A stretch of 64,000 bases of DNA, taken from contig NZ_CP017024.1 in the NCBI RefSeq assembly GCF_014522265.1, forward strand, positions 1,764,001 to 1,828,000, given 5' to 3'. Position 1 is the first letter of the stretch. Every line of letters begins with the position of its first letter. The notes beneath the pieces were generated by a model. That model was not told the DNA's origin. It was given only the letters and a program-made list of their open reading frames with translations, and made no database searches. The DNA comes from Pseudomonas oryzihabitans. GTDB lineage: Bacteria; Pseudomonadota; Gammaproteobacteria; Pseudomonadales; Pseudomonadaceae. A program made the position numbers and the translations under genes. Positions 8,932 through 17,578 of this stretch are shown here, piece after piece.

Positions 8932-10833
8932 ATGAAAGGATTCCTGGCCGCCCTGTGCGCCGGTGGGCGCAATCGGGCTTTGCACCTGCTGGTCCTGCTA
9001 CTGATCGCCCTCGACGGCCAGGCGCAGGTGCTGCGGCTCGACGATCCGGCGCGCAGCTACGATCCCCGCCCGGCACTGGAGATTCTCAAGGCGCCCGCCA
9101 GTCTGACCTTTGCCGAGGCCGCCGCGCGCCCAAGCGGTGGCGAGGACGGCTGGCATGCGCCGGATGAGCTGGAAATGCTGCTCCATGACGGTCGCCAGGG
9201 TCTCTGGCTGCGCTTCGCCATCCAGGGCCGCGACGACCAGGCCTGGTGGCTGATTCCGACCTGGCCGGTGCTGGATCGCCTGGACCTGCGCACCCGCGCT
9301 GCCGATGGTCGCTGGAGTCCGCTGCAGCGCAGCGGTCTGGCGCTGCCGGCGACGCAACGGGCGCTGCCCGGGCGCCAGCTGATGTTCGCCCTGGCGCCGA
9401 CCGCGGGCGCCGTGGAGGAGGTCTACCTGCGGCTGGATTCGCGGGAGACCTTCGTCCTGCCGCTGCGCCTGGTCACCCCGGCCACCTATCTGCGCGAGGC
9501 CCAGCAGGATGCCTGGCTGGTCGGCAGCTTCTTTGGCTGCCTGATCACCATCCTGCTGCTGACCCTCACGCTGTGGGGTTTCGGCCGCCGCTCGGGCTTT
9601 GGCTGGTACGCCCTCTATCTGCTCAGCGTCATCGGCTATCAGGCGGTCACCAGCGGCTATGGCGCCTGGCAACTCTGGCCGGAGAGCCCGGCCTTCGCCC
9701 TGCGCGCGCACCTGGCCTTCGCCGCCCTGTGCTTTCTGAGTGGCGGGGTGTTCGTGCGCTATCTGCTCAGTCTCTATCACGGCGGTCGCTGGATCGATTT
9801 CGGCAATCGTCTGCTGATCGGCTACTGGAATGTGGCGCTGGTCGTCACGCTGATCTGGCCGGACCTGCTGAGCTTCCAGGAAATGCTCGGCATGATGGCG
9901 CTGAGTTGCCTGGGCCTGCTGGGCACCACCACCTACCTGGCGCTGCGCGGCAGCCGCATGGCGCTGTGGTTCAGTGCCGCCTGGGCCCTGCTGTTGCTGG
10001 GCAGCGCCATCCAGCTGCTGGCTGTGGCCGGCTGGCTGGCCGCCGACAGTCCGGCCTTCCATGGGCAGATGGCCGGTTTCGCCCTGGGCTTCGTGATGCT
10101 GTCGCTGGGGCTCACCGAGGGCCTGAGTCTGCAGCGGCGGGCGCGAATCGAGGCCCAACGGCAGGCCCTGGAAGCCTCCACCGCGCTGGCCCGGGAGCGC
10201 GAGGCCTCCTTTGTCGAACTGGAGTTGCGGGTGGCGCTGCGCACCGTGGAGTTGCAGCAGGCCAAGGCTTCCCTGGAACGACTGAATCGCGAATTGCTGC
10301 ACCAGAGCCAGACCGATCCCCTGACCGGACTCGGCAACCGCCGGCATTTCGAGCGCCTCTTCCAGCAGGAGATCCGCCGCGCCATCCGTGCCGAACTGCC
10401 ACTGGCGGTGCTGCTGGTGGACATCGATCACTTCAAGGCGGTCAACGACACCCATGGCCACACCCTGGGCGACGAATGCCTGAGGTGTGTGGCCGAGGTG
10501 TTGCGCCAGCACGTCCAGCGGGCGGGGGAGGTGGCGGCGCGCTATGGCGGCGAGGAGTTCGTCATCACCCTGCCCGGGAGCGACCAGGTCGCGGCCCGGA
10601 CGCTGGCGGAGCGCATCCGCAAGGACGTGGCGGCGCTGGAATTGCAGACCGAGCACGGACGCCTGCGGCCGTCGATCAGCATCGGGGTCGCGGTGACCGT
10701 GCCGAGCAATCTCGAACACGGCCTGGGGCTCCTGGAAGACGCCGATCGGGCGCTCTATGCGGCCAAGCGCGGCGGGCGCAATCGTGTCTGCCTGAGCGAT
10801 GGCCTGCCGGCGCTGGGCAGCGGACGCGGCTGA
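8932..10833 (+). CDS. Membrane diguanylate cyclase (7TMR-DISM sensor plus GGDEF)
   Basis: A 633-residue membrane protein predicted to make cyclic di-GMP. After an N-terminal hydrophobic segment there is a periplasmic 7TMR-DISMED2-like domain (about 35-185). Seven hydrophobic helices follow (about 190-400), then a coiled coil (about 405-455, rich in Ala, Glu, Gln and Arg), then a GGDEF domain (about 460-625). The catalytic motif is intact (RYGGEEFV). The position of the inhibitory RxxD site upstream of it reads RAGE, so product inhibition may be weak or absent. There is no EAL domain. ATG 8932 starts just before the membrane anchor; an upstream in-frame ATG at 8827 adds non-conserved-looking sequence. 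It is convergent with the CorC-type gene. Confidence 0.92.
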   Translation: MKGFLAALCAGGRNRALHLLVLLLIALDGQAQVLRLDDPARSYDPRPALEILKAPASLTFAEAAARPSGGEDGWHAPDELEMLLHDGRQGLWLRFAIQGRDDQAWWLIPTWPVLDRLDLRTRAADGRWSPLQRSGLALPATQRALPGRQLMFALAPTAGAVEEVYLRLDSRETFVLPLRLVTPATYLREAQQDAWLVGSFFGCLITILLLTLTLWGFGRRSGFGWYALYLLSVIGYQAVTSGYGAWQLWPESPAFALRAHLAFAALCFLSGGVFVRYLLSLYHGGRWIDFGNRLLIGYWNVALVVTLIWPDLLSFQEMLGMMALSCLGLLGTTTYLALRGSRMALWFSAAWALLLLGSAIQLLAVAGWLAADSPAFHGQMAGFALGFVMLSLGLTEGLSLQRRARIEAQRQALEASTALAREREASFVELELRVALRTVELQQAKASLERLNRELLHQSQTDPLTGLGNRRHFERLFQQEIRRAIRAELPLAVLLVDIDHFKAVNDTHGHTLGDECLRCVAEVLRQHVQRAGEVAARYGGEEFVITLPGSDQVAARTLAERIRKDVAALELQTEHGRLRPSISIGVAVTVPSNLEHGLGLLEDADRALYAAKRGGRNRVCLSDGLPALGSGRG

Positions 10834-10845
10834 GGCCGCGCGCCC

Positions 10846-12210
10846 TCAGCGCTCTTCCGGCGGGCGCCGGCGGACGTCCTTGGGGTCCAGCTTGATGACC
10901 TTGGCCAGGACGATCTTGGGACCCTTCATCTTCTTGACGATGATGCGCAGCCCTTCGGCCTCCAGCACCGTCTCCTCTTCCGGAACGCGCTTCAGGCTGT
11001 CGTAGATCAGCCCGGCCAGGGTCTCGGCCTCGACGTGATCCAGGTCGATGCCCAGCAGCCGCTCGACCTTGAACAGCGGGGTGTCGCCACGCACCAGCAG
11101 CTTGCCCGGCTGGTAGGCGACCACGCCGCGCTCGGTCTTGCGGTGTTCGTCCTGGATGTCGCCCACCAGGACCTCGAGCACGTCTTCCATGGTCAGGAAG
11201 CCGATGACCTTGTGGTCGGCTTCCTCCACCAGCACGAAGTGCGCGCCGCCGCGGCGGAACTGCTCCAGCAGGTCGGACAGCGGCATGTGCTTGGTCACCC
11301 GCTCCAGCGGATGCACCAGGTCGTCGAGGTCGAAGGAGGCGGCTTCACTGTCCAGGCCGGCGATGGCCAGGAGCAGGTCCTTGATGTGCAGCACCCCGGT
11401 AAAGGTCTGGCTGTCTTCGTCATAGACCGGGTAGCGGCTGTACTTGGAGCGGCGGATCTGGGTGAGGATCTCGTCCAGGCTGGCCTTGCTGTCCAGGTAG
11501 ATGAGGTCTTCGCGGGAATTGGCCCAGTCCACCACCTCCAGCTCGCCCAGCTCCACCGCCGAGGCCAGCACCCGGGCGTCCGGGTCGGTGGCGCGGTTGG
11601 AGTGCAGGATCAGCTTGAGTTCGTCGCGGCTGTAGTGGTGCTCGTGGTGCGCGCCCGGCTCGCCCTGGCCGGCGATGCGCAGGATGCCGTTGGCGCTGGC
11701 GTTGAGCAGCCAGATGGCCGGGTACATCAGCCAGTAGAACAGGTACAGCGGCACCGCCGTCCACAGCGAGAGCAGGTCGGGCTTGCGGATCGCCCAGGAC
11801 TTGGGCGCCAGCTCGCCGACCACGATGTGCAGGTAGGAGATGATGAAGAACGCCGAGAAGAAGGCGATGCCGTGGATCACCTCGGGACTGCTGACGCCGA
11901 CGGCGCCGAGCAGGGGTTCGAGCAATTCGGCGAAGGCCGGCTCGCCGACCCAGCCCAGGCCCAGGGAGGCCAGGGTGATGCCGAGCTGGCAGGCGGAGAG
12001 GTAGGCGTCGAGCTGGTTGTGCACCTTCTTGAGGATGCGCCCGCGCCAGCCATGCTTCTTGGCGATGGCTTCCACGCGGGTGGCGCGCAGCTTGACCATG
12101 GCGAACTCGGCGGCGACGAAGAAGCCGTTGAGCAGCACGAGGAAGAAGGCGAAGAACACGAGGCCGAGATCGGCGAACAACGTCGAGGCGAGACTGGTGG
12201 AAGGGTCCAT
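10846..12210 (-). CDS. CNNM/CorC-HlyC family protein (DUF21, CBS pair, transporter-associated domain)
   Basis: A 454-residue inner-membrane protein of the family often annotated as hemolysin-like or as magnesium/cobalt efflux. Residues about 10-200 form the DUF21 (CNNM) membrane domain with four hydrophobic segments, including FFVAAEFAMVKLRATRVE. Residues about 215-340 contain two CBS domains, with RYPVYDEDSQTFTGVLHIKD in the first and HFVLVEEADHKVIGFLTMED in the second. Residues about 355-435 form the CorC_HlyC domain (LPEEETVLEAEG-like, DHVEAETLAG). The CBS pair usually binds adenine nucleotides. The cation moved and the physiological role are not determined by sequence. It ends 12 bp from the end of the convergent cyclase gene. 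Confidence 0.92.
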   Translation of the reverse strand: MDPSTSLASTLFADLGLVFFAFFLVLLNGFFVAAEFAMVKLRATRVEAIAKKHGWRGRILKKVHNQLDAYLSACQLGITLASLGLGWVGEPAFAELLEPLLGAVGVSSPEVIHGIAFFSAFFIISYLHIVVGELAPKSWAIRKPDLLSLWTAVPLYLFYWLMYPAIWLLNASANGILRIAGQGEPGAHHEHHYSRDELKLILHSNRATDPDARVLASAVELGELEVVDWANSREDLIYLDSKASLDEILTQIRRSKYSRYPVYDEDSQTFTGVLHIKDLLLAIAGLDSEAASFDLDDLVHPLERVTKHMPLSDLLEQFRRGGAHFVLVEEADHKVIGFLTMEDVLEVLVGDIQDEHRKTERGVVAYQPGKLLVRGDTPLFKVERLLGIDLDHVEAETLAGLIYDSLKRVPEEETVLEAEGLRIIVKKMKGPKIVLAKVIKLDPKDVRRRPPEER

Positions 12211-12355
12211 TAGGGCCGAGAGCTGCAGAAAGGTCGGCTAAGCATGGGGCGGGGCAGGGCAGTTGCAAGATGTTGCGCCCGCTGGAGGGACGGGGCGCAC
12301 CCTGGGCTGACGGACAGTGGCTCTGGCGCCGATGTTTGCCGGCGGGCCTTTTTCG

Positions 12356-13123
12356 CTAGGTCCAGCCTTCCAGACGCATGGTGGCCCGCACCAGGCGCTG
12401 CTCTTCCTGCTCGATCTCGCGCAGGCTGTCCCTGACACTGTGGATGTGCTCGCGGGCGGCGGCATGGGCTTCGTCGGGCAGGCGCTGGCTCACGGCGGCA
12501 TAGAGGCGGGCATGCTGGGCGTCGATTTCGCGGCGCTGCGGTGGCCGATGATAGAGATTGGCGATGCAGGCGAACACCGAGCCCAGCAGCAGCTCGTTGA
12601 GCGATTGCAGGGTGTGCACCAGCACCGGGTTGTGCGAGGCCTCGCTGATCGCCAGGTGGAAGGCGTGGTCGAGGCGGGCGTGGGTTTCCGCCGGCAGGCT
12701 GGCCGGATCCTGGCAGGCGGCGCACAGCTCGTCGTAGCGGCGGCCGATGAGCACCAGGTCGGCGGTGGTGGCGCGCAGCGCGGCCAGGCGCGCGGCTTCG
12801 CCTTCCAGCAGGGCGCGGACTTCCAGCAGGTCATAGAGGGTGCGCGGCTGGCTGCTGAACAGGTGCAGCAACGGATTCTCCGCCGCCGGCGCCGCCAGGC
12901 GGGCGACGAAGCTGCCCTGGCCGTGGCGGGTCTCGATGATGCCACGGGCGCGCAGCAGCCCCAGGCCCTCGCGCAGGGCGGTGCGGGAGACGCCGAGCTT
13001 GTCGCACAGGCGGCGCTCGGAGGGCAGCGGCTGGCCGACCTTGAGCACCCCGTCCACCACCAGCCGTTCGATCTGCTGGCTGACGTTCTCGGCGACGGGA
13101 AGGCGGGCGACGGGTGCGGACAT
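12356..13123 (-). CDS. glcC: GntR/FadR-type regulator of glycolate use, GlcC
   Basis: A 255-residue regulator, divergent from glcD. Residues about 8-75 are a GntR winged helix-turn-helix (LPSERRLCDKLGVSRTALREGLGLLRARGIIETRHGQG in part). Residues about 95-230 are an FCD ligand domain with the metal-binding His/Asp positions (ARLDHAFHLAI, HNPVLV, HARLYAAV, AREHI). In E. coli GlcC responds to glycolate and controls the divergent glc operon, and the same arrangement is seen here. A TGGTATGACCA palindrome lies 14 bp before its start and another before glcD, suggesting autoregulation plus control of the operon. Confidence 0.93.
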   Translation of the reverse strand: MSAPVARLPVAENVSQQIERLVVDGVLKVGQPLPSERRLCDKLGVSRTALREGLGLLRARGIIETRHGQGSFVARLAAPAAENPLLHLFSSQPRTLYDLLEVRALLEGEAARLAALRATTADLVLIGRRYDELCAACQDPASLPAETHARLDHAFHLAISEASHNPVLVHTLQSLNELLLGSVFACIANLYHRPPQRREIDAQHARLYAAVSQRLPDEAHAAAREHIHSVRDSLREIEQEEQRLVRATMRLEGWT

Positions 13124-13136
13124 AAGGATTTCCTGC

Positions 13137-13147
13137 TGGTATGACCA
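13137..13147. promoter_or_regulatory. Operator-like palindrome (glcC side)
   Basis: TGGTATGACCA, with TGGT/ACCA arms around ATG, is the type of short palindrome bound by GntR/FadR-family regulators. It lies immediately upstream of the glcC ribosome-binding site and is identical to the site at 13237-13247. Confidence 0.55.
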
Positions 13148-13235
13148 CGAGGTTCCATCCTAGTGAGCCATCAGCCGGATTTGCCGTCAAGCAGGCTGAA
13201 ACCTGCTAATCCTTTGGTCGAAGAGGGCGTAAAAA

Positions 13236-13248
13236 CTGGTATGACCAG
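13236..13248. promoter_or_regulatory. Operator-like palindrome (glcD side)
   Basis: CTGGTATGACCAG has 5-bp arms flanking ATG and repeats the glcC-side palindrome exactly in its 11-bp core, with a centre-to-centre distance of 100 bp. It lies downstream of a weak promoter-like pair (TTGCCG at 13181, GCTAAT at 13205) and 84 bp before glcD. Confidence 0.6.
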
Positions 13249-13331
13249 TGTGTTGGGTCATGGACGCCCTGGTCGCAGTCGGGGTACAACAAAGCCTCTC
13301 CAGCCAGAACAACAACAAGGGTGGTTACCCG

Positions 13332-14831
13332 ATGAGCCTGGTCTACGACGAACGTCTCGACGGCGCCTTGCCCCGCCCGGACAAGGCGCAACTGCTGCAG
13401 CGGTTGCGTGTCGAACTGCCCGAGCACTGCCTGCTGCACGACAGGGAAGACCTCAAGCCCTACGAATGCGATGGCCTGGCGGCCTATCGCACCACGCCGC
13501 TGCTGGTGGTGCTGCCGGAAACGGTGGAGCAGGTGCAGGCGACCCTGCGCCTCTGCCATGAGCTGAACGTGCCCCTGGTGGCACGCGGTGCCGGCACCGG
13601 TCTCTCCGGTGGCGCCCTGCCACTGGAGCAGGGCGTGCTGCTGGTGATGGCGCGCTTCAATCGCATCCTCGACGTGGACCCCGATGGCCGCCGTGCCCGG
13701 GTCCAGCCCGGGGTGCGCAACCTGGCCATCTCCCAGGCCGCGGCGCCCCACGACCTCTACTACGCCCCCGATCCCTCGTCGCAGATCGCCTGTTCCATCG
13801 GTGGCAACGTGGCCGAGAACGCCGGCGGCGTGCACTGCCTGAAATACGGCCTGACCGTGCACAACGTGCTGGCGGTGGAGATCGTTACCCTGGAGGGCGA
13901 GCGCCTGACCCTGGGCAGCGCCGCCCTGGACAGTCCCGGCTTCGACCTGCTGGCGCTGTTCACCGGCTCCGAGGGCCTGCTCGGCGTCGTGGTGGAGGTG
14001 ACCGTCAAGCTCCTGCCCAAGCCGCCCTGTGCCCGGGTGGTGATGGCCAGCTTCGCCGACATCGAACGCGCCGGAGCGGCGGTGGCCGACATCATCGCTG
14101 CCGGCATCATCCCCGGTGGGCTGGAGATGATGGACAACCTGACCCTGAGAGCCGCCGAGGACTTCATCCACGCCGGCTACCCGGTGGACGCCGCGGCCAT
14201 CCTGCTCTGCGAGCTGGACGGGGTGGAAGCCGACGTGGCCGCCGACATCGAGCGCGTCAGCAGCCTGCTGGCCGCCGCCGGCGCCACCGAGATCCGCCTG
14301 GCCCGCGACGAGGCCGAGCGGCAGAAATTCTGGGCCGGGCGCAAGAATGCCTTTCCCGCGGTGGGGCGGCTGTCGCCCGACTACTACTGCATGGACGGCA
14401 CCATTCCACGCCGCGCCCTGCCCGAGGTACTGCGCGGCATCGAGGCGCTGTCCGCGGAATACGGCCTGGCGGTGGGAAATGTCTTCCATGCCGGCGACGG
14501 CAACCTGCATCCGCTGATTCTCTTCGATGCCAATAGGCCCGGCGAGCTGGAGCAGGCCGAGGCCCTGGGTGGTCGCATCCTCGACCTCTGCGTGGCGGTG
14601 GGCGGCACCATCACCGGCGAACATGGCGTGGGTCGGGAAAAGATCAATGCCATGTGCACCCAGTTCCAGTCCGGCGAACTGCTCTTCTTCCACGCGGTGA
14701 AGGCCGCCTTCGATGCCCCCGGGCTGCTCAATCCCGGCAAGAACGTGCCGACCCTGCACCGCTGCGCCGAATTCGGTGGCCTGCACGTGCATCGTGGCCA
14801 GCTGCCCCACCCCGAACTGGAGCGCTTCTGA
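13332..14831 (+). CDS. glcD: Glycolate oxidase FAD subunit GlcD
   Basis: Catalytic flavoprotein subunit that oxidises glycolate to glyoxylate, 499 residues. The FAD_binding_4 (PCMH) domain spans about 50-235, with the conserved stretch LVARGAGTGLSGGALP and the Gly-rich IGGNVAENAGG. The FAD-oxidase C-terminal domain spans about 240-480 (GNVFHAGDGNLHPLI, then TGEHGVGREK). The ATG at 13332 begins MSLVYDERLDG; the frame extends upstream through the operator and is unlikely to be used. Its stop overlaps the glcE start by one base. Confidence 0.97.
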   Translation: MSLVYDERLDGALPRPDKAQLLQRLRVELPEHCLLHDREDLKPYECDGLAAYRTTPLLVVLPETVEQVQATLRLCHELNVPLVARGAGTGLSGGALPLEQGVLLVMARFNRILDVDPDGRRARVQPGVRNLAISQAAAPHDLYYAPDPSSQIACSIGGNVAENAGGVHCLKYGLTVHNVLAVEIVTLEGERLTLGSAALDSPGFDLLALFTGSEGLLGVVVEVTVKLLPKPPCARVVMASFADIERAGAAVADIIAAGIIPGGLEMMDNLTLRAAEDFIHAGYPVDAAAILLCELDGVEADVAADIERVSSLLAAAGATEIRLARDEAERQKFWAGRKNAFPAVGRLSPDYYCMDGTIPRRALPEVLRGIEALSAEYGLAVGNVFHAGDGNLHPLILFDANRPGELEQAEALGGRILDLCVAVGGTITGEHGVGREKINAMCTQFQSGELLFFHAVKAAFDAPGLLNPGKNVPTLHRCAEFGGLHVHRGQLPHPELERF

Positions 14832-15877
14832 TGGACAGCCTGGAACTGCTCCTCGACCAGGTCCGCGAGGCCCTGGTCCGTCGCCAGCCGCTGCGCATCC
14901 ATGGCGGCGACACCAAGGCCCACCTGGGGCGTGCGGTCGAGGGCGAGCCGCTGGACGTCAGCGGCCACCGCGGCCTGGTGCACTACGACCCCACCGAACT
15001 GGTGGCCACGGTCCGTACCGGCACGCCGCTGGCCGAACTCGATGCCGCCCTGGCCGAGCGGGGGCAGATGCTGCCCTGCGAGCCGCCACGGCTGGGGGAG
15101 GGCGCCACGGTCGGCGGTACCCTGGCCTGCGGCCTCTCCGGTCCGCGCCGGCCCTGGGCCGGCAGCCTGAGGGATTTCGTCCTGGGCACCCGCTTGATCA
15201 CCGGCACCGGCGAGCACCTGAGATTCGGTGGCGAGGTGATGAAGAATGTCGCCGGCTACGACGTCTCTCGCCTGCTGGCCGGTAGCCAGGGTTGCCTGGG
15301 GGTGATCACCGAGGTGTCCTTTAAGGTGCTGCCCAGGCCGCGTTGCAGCCAGAGTCTGAGCCTGGAACTGGACGCCGCGCGCGCCCTGCAGCGCCTCGCC
15401 GTCTGGGGCCGCGAAGCCCTGCCGATCTCGGCGGCCTGTCATGACGGGCAGCGGCTGCAGCTGCGCCTGGAGGGCGGCGAGGGCTCGGTGCGCTCGGCCG
15501 TTGATCGCCTGGGCGGTGAAGCCCTGGGCGAGGCCTTCTGGGACGAGCTCAACGAACAGCGGCTGGCCTTTTTCGACGACCCCAGGCCGCTGTGGCGGCT
15601 GTCGGTACCGGTCAATACCCCGCTGCTGGAGTTGCCCGGCAGCCTCTTGCTGGACTGGGGCGGTGCCCAGTACTGGCTCAAGAGCGATGCCCCGGCCACG
15701 GTCCTGCGCGCGATCGCCGAGCGGGCCGGTGGCCATGCGCTGTGCTACACGCCGGACGCCGAGCGCGAGGCCCAGCACCCGCTGCCCGCCGCGCTGCTCG
15801 ACTATCACCGTCGCCTCAAGGCGCGCCTGGACCCCCAGGGGATCTTCAATCCGGGTCGGCTGTACGCCGGACTGTAG
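14831..15877 (+). CDS. glcE: Glycolate oxidase FAD-binding subunit GlcE
   Basis: A 348-residue second flavin-domain subunit of glycolate oxidase, required with GlcD and GlcF. An FAD_binding_4-like domain covers about residues 1-165. It has IHGGDTKAHLG, the loop RLGEGATVGGTLACGLSGPRRP in part, and GGEVMKNVAGYDVSRLLAGSQG. The C-terminal half resembles a shortened oxidase C-terminal domain and ends with the family signature LKARLDPQGIFNPGRL. The ATG overlaps the glcD stop (TGATG), indicating translational coupling. glcF starts 12 bp downstream. Confidence 0.95.
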   Translation: MDSLELLLDQVREALVRRQPLRIHGGDTKAHLGRAVEGEPLDVSGHRGLVHYDPTELVATVRTGTPLAELDAALAERGQMLPCEPPRLGEGATVGGTLACGLSGPRRPWAGSLRDFVLGTRLITGTGEHLRFGGEVMKNVAGYDVSRLLAGSQGCLGVITEVSFKVLPRPRCSQSLSLELDAARALQRLAVWGREALPISAACHDGQRLQLRLEGGEGSVRSAVDRLGGEALGEAFWDELNEQRLAFFDDPRPLWRLSVPVNTPLLELPGSLLLDWGGAQYWLKSDAPATVLRAIAERAGGHALCYTPDAEREAQHPLPAALLDYHRRLKARLDPQGIFNPGRLYAGL

Positions 15878-15889
15878 GGGAAAGACATC

Positions 15890-17140
15890 ATGCAAACCAA
15901 TCTGAGTCCCGCCGCCCGTGAACTGCCCCGTGCCGCCGATGCCGAGCGGGTGCTGCGCAGCTGCGTGCACTGCGGCTTCTGCAACGCCACCTGCCCGACC
16001 TACCAGTTGCTCGGCGACGAGCTGGACGGGCCGCGTGGGCGCATCTATCTGATCAAGGGCATGCTCGAAGGCGGCGAGGTCAGCGAGAAGACCCGCGAGC
16101 ACCTCGACCGCTGCCTCACCTGCCGCAACTGCGAGACCACCTGTCCCTCGGGCGTCTCCTATCACGAATTGCTCGACATCGGCCGCGCCGAGGTGGAGCG
16201 CCGGGTGCCGCGGCCGCTGGGCCAACGCCTGCTACGCGCCGGGCTGCGCCAGGTGCTGCCGCAGCCCTGGCTGTTCGGCGCCCTGCTGAAAGGCGGCCAG
16301 GCGCTGAAGCCGCTGCTGCCGGCCGGCGTCCAGGCCAAGCTGCCGGCGCGCATCGCCGCCCCGGGCATGCGCCCGGCACCGCGCCATGCCAGGCGCATGC
16401 TGATCCTCGAAGGCTGCGTGCAGCCGGGGCTGTCGCCCAATACTAATGCCGCCACCGCGCGGGTGCTGGATCGCTTCGGCATCAGCCTGGACGCCGCGCC
16501 CCGCGCCGGTTGCTGTGGCGCGGTGGACTATCACCTCAATGCCCAGGAAGCCGGCCTCGATCGCGCCCGGCGCAATATCGATGCCTGGTGGCCGGCGCTG
16601 CAGGGCGGCGCCGAAGCCATCATCCAGACCGCCAGCGGCTGCGGCGCCTTCGTCAAGGAATACGCCAGCCTGTTGAAGGACGACCCGGCCTATGCCGCCA
16701 AGGCGCGGGAAGTCTCGGCGCGCACCCGCGACCTGGTGGAGGTGCTGCGCGAGCTGCCGCTGGAAGAGCTGCAGCTGCAGGACACCCCGCGGCTGGCCTT
16801 CCATTGCCCCTGCACCCTGCAGCACGCCCAGCGCCTCGGTGGCGCCGTGGAAGACGTCCTGCAGCGCCTCGGCTTTCCGTTGGCGCCGGTGCCGGACGGT
16901 CACCTCTGCTGCGGTTCGGCCGGCACCTATTCGCTGACCCAGCCGGACTTGTCGCGGCGGCTGCGCGACGCCAAGCTCGATGCCCTGGAGAGTGGTCACC
17001 CCGAGGTGATCGCCACCGCCAACATCGGTTGCCAGAGCCATCTCGACGGCGCCGGGCGCACCCCGGTACGCCACTGGATCGAAATCCTCGACGCGGCCCT
17101 GGCCGCTCCGACCCAACCCTTAACCCTGGAGGCCCCATGA
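15890..17140 (+). CDS. glcF: Glycolate oxidase iron-sulfur subunit GlcF
   Basis: A 416-residue electron-transfer subunit. Two ferredoxin-type [4Fe-4S] motifs are present, CVHCGFCNATCP at about residues 24-35 and CLTCRNCETTCP at about 74-85. Two cysteine-rich CCG domains follow, with the motifs AGCCGAVDYH (about 205) and LCCGSAGTYS (about 340). This matches the family and implies transfer of electrons from GlcD/GlcE to the respiratory chain. Its stop overlaps the glcG start in an ATGA junction, and the gene shows no damage. Confidence 0.97.
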   Translation: MQTNLSPAARELPRAADAERVLRSCVHCGFCNATCPTYQLLGDELDGPRGRIYLIKGMLEGGEVSEKTREHLDRCLTCRNCETTCPSGVSYHELLDIGRAEVERRVPRPLGQRLLRAGLRQVLPQPWLFGALLKGGQALKPLLPAGVQAKLPARIAAPGMRPAPRHARRMLILEGCVQPGLSPNTNAATARVLDRFGISLDAAPRAGCCGAVDYHLNAQEAGLDRARRNIDAWWPALQGGAEAIIQTASGCGAFVKEYASLLKDDPAYAAKAREVSARTRDLVEVLRELPLEELQLQDTPRLAFHCPCTLQHAQRLGGAVEDVLQRLGFPLAPVPDGHLCCGSAGTYSLTQPDLSRRLRDAKLDALESGHPEVIATANIGCQSHLDGAGRTPVRHWIEILDAALAAPTQPLTLEAP

Positions 17141-17541
17141 ACACCAAAGCCGTGCTCACCCTTGCCGAGATCAACACCCTGCTGGCCGCCGGTCGCGCCG
17201 AAGCCGAACGCCAGGGCTGGGCCGTGTGCATCGCCGTGGCCGATGACGGCGGCCATCCGCTGGCGCTGTTGCGCCTCGACGGCGCCGCGCCGAACAGCGC
17301 CTACATCGCTCCGGAAAAGGCCCGCAGCGCTGCCCTGGCGCGCAAGGAGTCCAAGGTGCTGGAAGAGATGATCAACAACGGCCGCACCGCCTTTCTCAGC
17401 GCTCCGCTGATGCAGGGCATGCTCGAAGGCGGGGTACCCATCCTGGTGGACGGCCAGGTGGTGGGCGCGGTTGGCGTCTCCGGCGTCAAGGCGCCGGAAG
17501 ATGCGCAGGTCGCCAAGGCCGCCATCGCGGCACTGGGTTAA
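17137..17541 (+). CDS. glcG: GlcG/HbpS-type heme-binding-fold protein
   Basis: A 134-residue member of the GlcG/HbpS family, a small alpha/beta protein encoded in glc operons whose exact role is unsettled. Family features include [19 protein letters not shown] in the first half and [20 protein letters not shown] in the second. The start ATG overlaps the glcF stop by four bases and has a GGAGG site seven bases upstream. It is cotranscribed with the oxidase subunits. Confidence 0.95.
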   Translation: MNTKAVLTLAEINTLLAAGRAEAERQGWAVCIAVADDGGHPLALLRLDGAAPNSAYIAPEKARSAALARKESKVLEEMINNGRTAFLSAPLMQGMLEGGVPILVDGQVVGAVGVSGVKAPEDAQVAKAAIAALG

Positions 17542-17578
17542 CCCTCTCTCGACAGTTTCGTTATCAAGGAAAGCCATC

